From contig NC_067205.1 in the NCBI RefSeq assembly GCF_026262505.1, positions 806,001-870,000 of the forward strand: a stretch of DNA of 64,000 nt. The letters run 5' to 3'. Under the pieces are notes generated by a model. That model was given only the letters and a program-made list of their open reading frames with translations, made no database searches and was not told the DNA's origin. This DNA is from Trichomonas vaginalis G3 (lineage: Eukaryota; Parabasalia; Trichomonadida; Trichomonadidae). Both the position numbers and the translations under genes were made by a program. Positions 1 through 9,600 of the stretch are shown here, one piece after another (within the stretch, counting starts at the first letter, position 1; the number at the start of each line of letters is the position of its first letter).

Positions 1-552
1 TTCACAACTGATCTTCCTATTATATTCCTTAGAGAAGAAGCCCATATGATCACTTTGTACATAGTTAAGAAGCTGTTTACCAAAGAATTTATCGAATCTA
101 AACTTGATACGATAAAACAATGGTGGAACTACATATATAACAACAGACAGTCGACGCGACCATTCGCTATATCGATGGTACAGCTCATCTGGGTGGCTGT
201 TGGCCAGCTGTAGTTCTACCAAGAGTTGAAGGACGAATTATTGCAGACAATGGAATTGATACAGATCGATGATTTCGAAGAGAATGGAGAAATGGTTGAC
301 CTCCATTTGGAAAACTTCAGAGATGGATCTGGTTTCGAAGAAATTGACAAACAAAATATTTTATTAAGTTGCATCCTCTTCTGTGCAACTGATCAACAGC
401 GCCTGAGAATGGGAATATCGAAGGAGAAGACAAAGGAACTGTTCGCAGCACAGAGAAACGTTGTACAAAAGAGCGAATTCATCAAAAACGCTGTTAGAGA
501 GTTCATTGGCGATAATGAACATAGAATTAGGATATTATCTCCACTTTTATGA
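1..552 (+). CDS. 3' end of an unrecognised helical protein, interrupted by one in-frame TAG
   Basis: The frame is open from base 1 and runs to TGA at 550-552. It is broken only by TAG at 211-213, and the reading on both sides looks equally coding (VGQL before, FYQELKDELLQ after). The product is Leu/Ile-rich and helical, as in HEAT or importin-like solenoids, but I do not recognise the family. A CAG to TAG change would explain the stop; a genuine nonsense mutation, a readthrough site or a base-call error all fit. There is no usable ATG just after the TAG, so the downstream 108 codons are unlikely to be an independent gene. The start lies outside the window. The stop is followed by AATAAA, compatible with trichomonad polyadenylation close to the stop codon. 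Confidence 0.5.
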
Positions 553-1135
553 ATAAAGTTTTGTTCGGTTTAGTTTAATATATAATTAAAATAGTTTTTC
601 AATTTTTATTCACTTGAAATTATGAAAACACTATATAAATTATGTTGTAACATGATATAATTATGGATGCTAACACGTCTTACTGCTATAATAATATGAT
701 AAAACACTTTATTCTATGAGAAATTGAATCGATTTCTTTAAACTTTAGAATTATCGAAGATTTTCTAGATGATTTTGAAATGATATATAAAATAAAATGT
801 TATGGTAGATAGAAATTTTTGGAAATTTTCCAAAAAAAATTCGAAAAATCGAAAAATGAATTTAAATTTCAAGAATTTGATGATTATTTTTATGTTTTTA
901 GAAAAAATTTGGAAAAATCCAGTAGATTCCATTTGATTCAGTACTGAATAGGGAATCGAATAATGTTCTTTTTGATCATTTCTATAAATTTTTAAAATTT
1001 TCAAATTTCTTTTTATTAGATTCAGCCAGCCATTACTGATGAATTAGCATCATTGTATAATGAAAATAAAAAATCCGTTAAAATAATAGAGAGCAATTTT
1101 TTTCAGTTGACTGAACAAAAGTTTTGTAACCATTT
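553..1135. other. Intergenic, AT-rich; coding-like stretch at its end
   Basis: Bases 553-1016 are low-complexity AT-rich sequence with no supported gene. From 1020 to 1136 the plus strand carries 39 stop-free codons of coding-like composition (reading ITDELASLYNENKKSVKIIE and onwards). They lie in a different frame from the remodeller ORF that starts at 1136. See the corresponding finding. Confidence 0.5.
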
Positions 1136-4100
1136 ATGAGAATTTGGGGTGTGAATCTCATACAACTATGCCAACAAACCAAAGATATCATCCCCAACTT
1201 TCTCGAAATCATCATGTCCCATATTCTGGAGAAATGTTCGGATTATGAAGAGCTAATTCGTTCATATCACCAAGAAATCGACTTAAAAGCCGATATTTCA
1301 GAAATATCAGCCGAAAATAACGTTAAAATTAACCAAGATACGAACAATACAAAGCTTTTAAAGATATTTTTCGACTACATTTCCTCAATTCCAGATCATA
1401 TCCTTATTGATACGAATTTTTTGTGCATTCCATTGATCAAAGGAGTTGATCAAGCTGTGACATTCACGAAAACACTTCCATTTGTCAACCAAGCTCTTCT
1501 TTCTAGGTTGATTGCTTTTATTATCCTCCTTTACAATAAAATAACCGACAAAAACTTACGAAATGAGCTTCTCAAGATAGTTTGCAGCGTATTGATAAAG
1601 GAACCAAAGACAAATTCCGAGTTAATGACGCCTCAAATTTTGCAAATCTTTATCGACGACTATTTTACGATATTTTCAGAAATACCATCTTTGACTGAAG
1701 ATGTTAATTGGATTTCTCAATCAGAATTCAAAAACAATTCACAAGAAAAGCTAAATCGATTTTTATCTCAGCAAAGTATTCATTCGATGACAATGTCTCG
1801 GTCGACATCCGATGGGAAACTCAATAACAAGAAATCCAAGAGTTTACACAACCTGAAAGCTGTTGATCAAGATGCATTTGTTGCAAATGAAGAGGAAGAT
1901 GACGAACCCGATCATTTTTACGCTCCGACCACTGGCGACGATATCCAAATTACTGCTCGTCAGCGCGATTATTCGATTAATTACTTAGAAAGCGACGCAT
2001 CTGAGGAAGAAGCTGTCGATGAAGAAGGATTCGAAGATGGAGAGCAAGAAAACGGTCAAGGGTTCGAAGAGGAAGACGTTGAGGAAGAAGCCGATGAAAC
2101 AATTTTCGATGACGTCGATGGAGGAAATGGAAAAATTGACCGAATCATTTTGAGTCGAGAGGTTAACAAATCAATGGAATACTTAGTTACGATGCAAGGA
2201 TCACCGTATCCTATTGCTCAATGGATTCCTTTGACGATTTTAATGGAAATTCCAAATTATAAAACCGCGTTAACAAGATTTACAGAAACCGAAAGCAAAT
2301 TTTCATTCTACGTAGCAGAAACTTACACATTTTCTACGAAATGGGATTCCCCAGTACATGTTGTTGGACATCGCGAAATGGACAACGGACAGAACATGTT
2401 TTTACTACAATATACGGTTTCCCATGGTACAGCATACTACTGGGAAGTCAAGAATTCAACATCTCCAAATAATGTAATCGACCATTACATGGACACTTTA
2501 GTTCATGTCGAAAAAACGATACCGACGCGACCAACTTTAATACCAGAAATCGAATTATCAGAAGCAGAAACGTTTAAATCTCATTCTGGCTTTTTACCAA
2601 AGGAATACCAAATAACAGGCGTTAACTGGCTTCTCCAGTGCTTCTGTGACCAGCATGGCTCTCTCTTGGCCGATGAAATGGGCCTCGGAAAAACAATTCA
2701 AGCGATTATATTTTTGAGAAAACTCAGAGATATCGGATGGGAAGGTCCTCACATTATTGCTGTAAGGAACAACACTTACAATCAATGGTGCAAAGAGCTT
2801 GAAGAATGGAGTGATTTCAATTATGTGATGTATAAAGGAGATCCAAACGACAGACTTATCCTTAGAACGTTCAGAATATCACCAGATAAGAAGGACCACA
2901 AGTACAGATTCAATGTTTTGCTTGTTGCCTATGATATTCTGATAAAAGACTATGAATACTTCAGGAACATCAATTTTGAGGTCATGATCATCGATGAAGG
3001 ACATAGAATTAAGCAGAGATATGGCCAAACCCACTTGGCTTTCGATACTTTGAAAGCACAACATAGAATTATTATGACAGGAACACCAATCCAAAATACT
3101 CTCCAAGAATTATGGTCTCTACTTAATTTTGTGTCTCCTGATTACTTCGATAACCCTGATTTGTTCCCAGATGAAGAAGTTGATTCCATGGAACCGGCAA
3201 AGATGCTCGAACTCCGCAGAATGATCACTCCCCATCTAATGAGACGTTCGTTGGACGAGGTTGAGAAGAGTCTTGTTCCAAAAGATGAAAGATTTGTCTT
3301 CCTCCATCTGACTCCAGCGCAAAAGGATCTTACTCGACTGGTAAAGATGCATGAATTATGGAGAATACAAGGCCAGGAGAGAGATAACTACCAGGAATCG
3401 CAGATGCTCCACAGAATTTGTAATCATCCGTTCATGGTCGAAGGATCTGAAGAATATTATACAGCAATCTTGGGAATGGAACGGTCAAAGGCTCTAGTGG
3501 AAACATGCTGCAAGTTCCAATTCCTTGATTTGATACTTCCAATTTTCAAAAAACAAAACAGAAGCGTTTTGATCTTCTCACAGCGTATAAAAGTACTCCA
3601 ATTATTAGCAGAATACTGCCAATTAAGGAAATATACCTATGTGATGCTTGATGGCCAATTATCAGCAGATGACAAGAAGACGGCTATCGATTCCTTCGTT
3701 TCTGATAACTCGGACGTCTTCATATTCCTCATATCAACGAAGTCTGGTGCAGAAGGCCTCAATTTGACCAAGGCTTCCGTTACAATTATTTTTGATCCGG
3801 ACTGGAACCCGAATAACGACCTCCAAGCCCTCGGAAGATGCCATCGTATTGGCCAGACAAAGCGTGTTCTCGTTTTGCGCTTGATTACGTTTGGAACTTA
3901 CGAACATACGATGTATACTCGAGCGCAAAAGAAACTTAAGCTCTGGGATGCAGTTCTTGGAGACACAGACCTCCATTTCCGTATAAAGCTTAAGCCGAAA
4001 CGAAACACTTCGATGTTATTCAAACCTTATACTCCAATTCACTTCTCATATACGGAAAAACAAGCTGAATTAGAGGAGCCAAAGGAAGAGATCGTCCAAC

Positions 4101-5821
4101 CACCAGAATTAAATGGTTTACATTTTAATTCAAAAGATTCATTTGAAGATGTCCTTGCCAAGTCGTCAACTGTTGTTACGGACCTTCTCAAATACAAAGA
4201 TCAGAAGGAAATAGAATGGGATCTCGATGAATCCGTTGATGATTTCCTCAAAAGATTCACAATTGAAGATGTTTCGCTCAATACTCGCAAGAAGAAGAAA
4301 TCTACACCTACCTATCAGATTGATCTGATTTATGCTCGAAGAATCCTCTCAGCTCTCGAAAAATACGGATATTCCAAAAAATCATTTGAGAGAATTCAGA
4401 AAGAAATCGTTCCAGACTGTCCAATTGAGACAGTCAAGAAGTTCTGTACCGATTCCATTGTTCTTTTCTTCAGATCTCTTGAGCCAACAGGATTTCTCCA
4501 CTTTCCAATCCTTTCCCAAGTGATTTTGACCGAAAAGAACGCAAATCTGCCACTCCTTATGTCCCCTGACCGCGAAGATTGGCTCAGTGTCCCGTTCACA
4601 AGAAGAGGATCCGTTGTTGTCAGCGTAAAACAGCTTTTCAGCTCAATTCACAGGACAGCACCCTACTTCTTGTTTTCTCTAGAGGCAAAGCTTATCGTAG
4701 AGAAGTTCACGGAGCTAAATTTTCAATTCAATTTTGATGATTTAACTCCTCCAGCACACAATCAGCAGATAACCGACGAACAGATATTGCAAGAGCTTCT
4801 AACAAACAGTCCAACACTCACTGATGAAAACAGAAGCCATTTCATCGTACATCAGATGAAGAAGCAGATTATCGAAAGCGAAAAGCATGTTCAAGCTGTA
4901 TTAACTCCTTATTGGGGCCGTACAGAAGTATTCGATGTTCTTGGTCTGCTCAAGAATTTCGGAGGAAGAATTTTGAAGATGACACCAAAAGAAATTCAAT
5001 GGAGAACTGGTGTAATCTCTAAACCAGATCATTCTGTGAAGCTTTTGGCCACAAGGATCATGAATTCTTTCAAAGTTTCGCTAGATTTGGTTCTTCCATT
5101 GAAAATCCCTTCAGGAGCAACAGGAGTTCCATCAGAACCAAATCCTCCACCGTTCCCAGAGAACTACGTTATCGACCAGCGAGAAATGCTAAGCGTAACA
5201 CGCCGTTCTGGAATTATGACTTCGATTGACTTAGCTCTTGAAAAAGTGACAGATGATTCAATTTTATTTGAAGGCGATAACAAAGGGTGGTTTACCAATC
5301 ATCATTTCGTCACATTATTGAGTCATATGAAAGAATATGGCTTTGATTCTGTTTCAAATCTCTTATTGAGTAATCGCGAATTTACAGAGCATCTTTCAGA
5401 AGCAGATATCACAGCCATATCAACTGGTAATGATATCTCAGAGAATTCCATCTTACCTTTGTTCATTACTGACGAAGTTGCATTTTTCGATACAATTAAG
5501 TCGATTATCGGAAAGAATCCACTTGAAGTAGCAAAGGAATTGATCACAGAGTACAGACAGGAGCAAGATTTGGCTTCTCGCTCCAGACCATTAAATCCAG
5601 AAGAAAGACACTCAATTTCCAAAGAAAAGTCACAGAAATCTAAGGTCTCCTCCCATTTGAAGATCGTTATGCCAAGAATCAGCTCTCTAACTTTCCATGA
5701 CGGAAGAGGAAAGGATATGGAGAGAGAAGTTGACAAAGCAGAAGCAAGATACCGACGTAATATACCTATGGATGAACGTCGTGCAATTTTTGCTGCACTT
5801 CAAGGAAAACTTGGTGCATAA
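1136..5821 (+). CDS. CHD-type SNF2 chromatin-remodelling ATPase
   Basis: This is a nuclear ATP-dependent nucleosome remodeller of about 1,561 residues. A Ser-rich segment and a long acidic stretch (about residues 250-330) precede two weak chromodomain-like segments (about 338-400 and 430-465). The SNF2 ATPase has all key motifs: DEMGLGKT at about 513 (Walker A), DEGH at about 620 (Walker B), TGTPIQN at about 648, STKSGAEGLNL in the C lobe, and QALGRCHRIGQ at about 897 (motif VI). The order acidic region, chromodomains, ATPase fits CHD1-like proteins better than ISWI or Swi2. The last 600 residues probably hold the DNA-binding region, but I cannot place SANT/SLIDE boundaries. The first ATG is taken as the start; ATG 1214 (MSHILEKC) is an alternative, and coding-like sequence upstream suggests the true N-terminus may be longer. 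No intron is seen. Confidence 0.9.
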   Translation: MRIWGVNLIQLCQQTKDIIPNFLEIIMSHILEKCSDYEELIRSYHQEIDLKADISEISAENNVKINQDTNNTKLLKIFFDYISSIPDHILIDTNFLCIPLIKGVDQAVTFTKTLPFVNQALLSRLIAFIILLYNKITDKNLRNELLKIVCSVLIKEPKTNSELMTPQILQIFIDDYFTIFSEIPSLTEDVNWISQSEFKNNSQEKLNRFLSQQSIHSMTMSRSTSDGKLNNKKSKSLHNLKAVDQDAFVANEEEDDEPDHFYAPTTGDDIQITARQRDYSINYLESDASEEEAVDEEGFEDGEQENGQGFEEEDVEEEADETIFDDVDGGNGKIDRIILSREVNKSMEYLVTMQGSPYPIAQWIPLTILMEIPNYKTALTRFTETESKFSFYVAETYTFSTKWDSPVHVVGHREMDNGQNMFLLQYTVSHGTAYYWEVKNSTSPNNVIDHYMDTLVHVEKTIPTRPTLIPEIELSEAETFKSHSGFLPKEYQITGVNWLLQCFCDQHGSLLADEMGLGKTIQAIIFLRKLRDIGWEGPHIIAVRNNTYNQWCKELEEWSDFNYVMYKGDPNDRLILRTFRISPDKKDHKYRFNVLLVAYDILIKDYEYFRNINFEVMIIDEGHRIKQRYGQTHLAFDTLKAQHRIIMTGTPIQNTLQELWSLLNFVSPDYFDNPDLFPDEEVDSMEPAKMLELRRMITPHLMRRSLDEVEKSLVPKDERFVFLHLTPAQKDLTRLVKMHELWRIQGQERDNYQESQMLHRICNHPFMVEGSEEYYTAILGMERSKALVETCCKFQFLDLILPIFKKQNRSVLIFSQRIKVLQLLAEYCQLRKYTYVMLDGQLSADDKKTAIDSFVSDNSDVFIFLISTKSGAEGLNLTKASVTIIFDPDWNPNNDLQALGRCHRIGQTKRVLVLRLITFGTYEHTMYTRAQKKLKLWDAVLGDTDLHFRIKLKPKRNTSMLFKPYTPIHFSYTEKQAELEEPKEEIVQPPELNGLHFNSKDSFEDVLAKSSTVVTDLLKYKDQKEIEWDLDESVDDFLKRFTIEDVSLNTRKKKKSTPTYQIDLIYARRILSALEKYGYSKKSFERIQKEIVPDCPIETVKKFCTDSIVLFFRSLEPTGFLHFPILSQVILTEKNANLPLLMSPDREDWLSVPFTRRGSVVVSVKQLFSSIHRTAPYFLFSLEAKLIVEKFTELNFQFNFDDLTPPAHNQQITDEQILQELLTNSPTLTDENRSHFIVHQMKKQIIESEKHVQAVLTPYWGRTEVFDVLGLLKNFGGRILKMTPKEIQWRTGVISKPDHSVKLLATRIMNSFKVSLDLVLPLKIPSGATGVPSEPNPPPFPENYVIDQREMLSVTRRSGIMTSIDLALEKVTDDSILFEGDNKGWFTNHHFVTLLSHMKEYGFDSVSNLLLSNREFTEHLSEADITAISTGNDISENSILPLFITDEVAFFDTIKSIIGKNPLEVAKELITEYRQEQDLASRSRPLNPEERHSISKEKSQKSKVSSHLKIVMPRISSLTFHDGRGKDMEREVDKAEARYRRNIPMDERRAIFAALQGKLGA

Positions 5822-6657
5822 TTTTTATTTTATTTTATTTATATAGATTTTATACTATATTATTTATTTATAAACTGTAGATGTATCATTGTTTTATGAA
5901 ATTCTCTTTCTTTTCAGAGTTTAATTTTTATAACAATGCCATTGCAATAATGTTATTTTTGAAATGAAACTTTCAGTTGAAATAATGAGTATTTGAATGA
6001 ATTTTTGTTATAAATCCTAATGAAACTTATGACAAGTTTAAAAATAAATAAAATGTTTAAAGATGCGAAGGAGTGATATTGTCATATATGGGGAGGCGTG
6101 TATTTTGGATGTGGATTTGAAATTAAGAAATGTTGAGAGCATAGGAGCAGAGCGGTGGGGTCGTAAGTGCCGAATTTTTGATTCACTTCAAAAATCACAC
6201 TTCATATACCACTACAACTGACAGGAATCAAAAATGAAATTAAACTTAAACAACCTAATTGAAGGGCATGTCAAATTGGTGTAATATCCTAAAGAAATTG
6301 TTTTTCATCATACCATTATTTTATTTTTGGTATTGCACATTCAATTTTAAATAATCGTAGTTGCGCCTCATGTAAAATCATTCCTTCTTATTCATATCCT
6401 TCTGTTTCTACAATACATATTATAATTCCAACATTAATAGTCAGATGAGATTAAAGAGCCCAAAGAATTGTTTAATACTTTAATAATTAATAATTATTAT
6501 ATTCGTTTAAAGGTTTAACAATGATGATGCGACTTTAGATTTTGAAATTCTCATTTGTTAGTAATTATTGTTGTCAGAATTATTTTACCATTCAATTATT
6601 AATTAAAAAAAATTCATTTACTCACCATTAAATTAAAATAAAAGGATAATAAATTGA
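5822..6657. other. Intergenic between convergent genes
   Basis: This is AT-rich sequence between the 3' ends of the remodeller (plus) and the giant ankyrin gene (minus). I see no ORF, repeat or structured element that I can support. Confidence 0.6.
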
Positions 6658-9600
6658 TTACTTTACCTTAACAGAAATCAAATAATCCCTTACACTCTTA
6701 TCTGATGCATAAAAGAGTGCAGTTTTTCCTTCATTGGACTTTGCCTTTTTATTAACTTTGACACTGATAAGATATTTGACAATTTCAAGAAGACCTTGTT
6801 TTGCCGCAAGGATGAGTGGATTATATCCATATTTATTCTTTGCTTCTTTATTAGCTCCAGCAGATATAAGACATTTTACAACTTCAAGATTACCTACTTC
6901 TGTTGCTTGAAGGAGAGGAGTGTTTCCTCCTTCATTTGTTGTTTCTAAATCAGCTTTAACAGATATGAGGTACTCAACAACATCGAGCTTACCAAAAAGT
7001 GATGCAATCATGAGAGCAGTGGATCCAGCATTAGTCTTTTCTTCTTTATATACTCCAACAGAGATAAGATATTTAACAATATCGAGATGACCTGCTTTTG
7101 ATGCAATAATGAGTGGAGTATATCCAATAGAATCTCTTGGACTTTTCAGAACGTCACTTTCAATGAGATATTTAACAATTTTGAGATTTCCATATTCAGA
7201 TGCTACATGAAGAACATTCCTATCAAGGTCGGTTTTGGTAGATGAAAGTTCTTGTATTCCGATTTTTGATAGATTTTTTTGATTACCTGGTGATGAAAGT
7301 TCATCAAATAAATTGTAGACATTGATAAAAGTTTCAAGATCATAATCATTCATTACGTTTTCATCATTAATTAGATCAAGAAGATTTCCAATCGCTTTTC
7401 CTTCTTTGTTAGCTCCCACGCTGAGAAGATATTTCCCAACTTCTAGTTGGCGATTTTGTGAAGCACATTCGAGTGGAGTGAATCCATCATTAGTCACTGC
7501 TTCTTTATCTGCTCCTTCAGAAATTAGGTATTTGACAATTTCAAGATTACCTGCCTTTGATGCAATAATGAGTGAAGTATTTCCATATTTATCTTTTGCT
7601 TCTTTATTTGCTCCTTCAGAAATAAGGTACTTGAAAATTTCAAGTTGACCTGCTTTAAATGAGATAATGAGTGGAGTTTCTCCATCATTATCCTTTGCTT
7701 CTTTATCTGCTCCTTCAGAAATAAGGTACTTGAAAATTTCATGTTTATCGGATTTTAATGCAATAATGAGTGGAGTATTTCCATCTTTATCTTTTGCTTC
7801 TTTATTTGCTCCCTGAGAAATAAGGTATTTGAAAATTTCAAGTTGATCTGTTTGTAATGAAATAAGGAGTGGAGTATTTCCATCTTTATCTTTTGTTTCT
7901 TTATCTACTCCTCCGGAAATAAGGCATTTGACAACTTCAAATTTACCTGCTCTTATTGCATTAATGAGCGAAGTGGATTCATTTTGATCCTTTGCTTCCT
8001 TATCTGCTCCAGCAGAGATAAGAGATGAAATTACTTCATAATTGTCAAATGACGATGCGATAATCAGCGGAGTGGATCCATTTTGATCTTTTGCTTCTGT
8101 ATTAGCCCCAGCAGATATAAGGAAATTAGCAACCTCATTTTTCCTAAAAAGTAATGCAATAATGAGTGGATTATTTAATTTATTATTTCTTGCTTCTTTA
8201 TCTGTACCAATACTGACAAGATATTTGACAATTTCAAGATTACCTTCTCTTGATGCTTCAATGAGTGGAGTATTTCCATAATTATCTTTTGATTCTTTAT
8301 CTGCTCCAACAGATATGAAGTATTCAACAATTTCAAGATAACCTCTTTTTGATGCTTCAATGAGTGGAGTAGATCCATCGTTATCTTTTGATTCTTTATC
8401 TGCTCCAATAGATATGAGGTATTTAACAATTTCAAGATGGCCATATCGCGATGCCCATATAAGTGGAGTAGATCCATCATTGGATTTTGCTTCTTTGTTA
8501 GCTCCAACAGAAATAAGGTATTGAACAACTTCAAGTTTATCTTCTTTTGATGCAATAATGAGTGGAGTATTTTCATATTTATCTTTTACTTCTATATCTG
8601 CTCCTGCAGAGATAAGGTATTTGAAAATTTCAAGTTTACCCTCTTTTAATGAAATAAGGAGTGGAGTATTTCTATCCTTATCTTTTGCTTCTTTGTTAGC
8701 TCCCTCAGAGATAAGGTATTTGACGATTTCAAGATGACCTAATTTTGATGCTTCAATGAGTGAAGTAAATCCATCATTGTCCATTGCTTCTTTGTTAGCT
8801 CCAACAGAAATAAGGTATTGAACAACTTCAAGTTTATCAAAAAGTGATGCAATAATGAGTGGAGTAGATCCTTCTGCAGACTTTGTTTCTTTGTTGCAGC
8901 CACATTTAATGAGAGATTTTACAAGTCTGAGATTTCCATCTTCACATGCAACATGTAATATATTCTTTTCAGATTCATTTGTCTTTTCCCAAAGGTTCTT
9001 TTGACACGCCCTCGAAAGCATTTTTTGATTACCTTGTGATGAAAGTTCATCAAGGAATGTGTAGACTTCTTCAAAATTATCAGAATACACAAGTTTCGAT
9101 ATAACTTCCTCTTTAATTTCATCTAGTAGATATTCAATCGCTTTTCCTTCTTTGTTAGCTCCAACACTGAGAAGATATTTCCCAACTTCTAGTTGGCGAT
9201 TTTGTGAAGTACATTCGAGTGGAGTGAATCCATCTTTATCTTTTGTTTCTTTATCTGCTCCTTCAGAAATAAGGTATTTGACAATTTCAAGATTACCTGC
9301 CTTTGATGCTTCAATGAGTGGAGTGGATTCATCCCTATTTTTGGCTTCTATTTTTGCTCCTTCAGAAATAAGGAATACGACAATTTTAAGATGATCTAGT
9401 TTTGATGAAATAAGGAGTGGAGTATTTCCATCTTTATCTTTTGCTTCTTTATCAGCTCCTTCAGAAATAAGGTATTTGAAAATTTCAAGTTGACCTGCTT
9501 TTAATGAAATAAGGAGTGGAGTATTCCCATCTTTATCTTTTGCTTCTTTATCAGCTCCTTCAGAAATAAGGTATTTGAAAATTTCAAGTTGACCTGCTTT

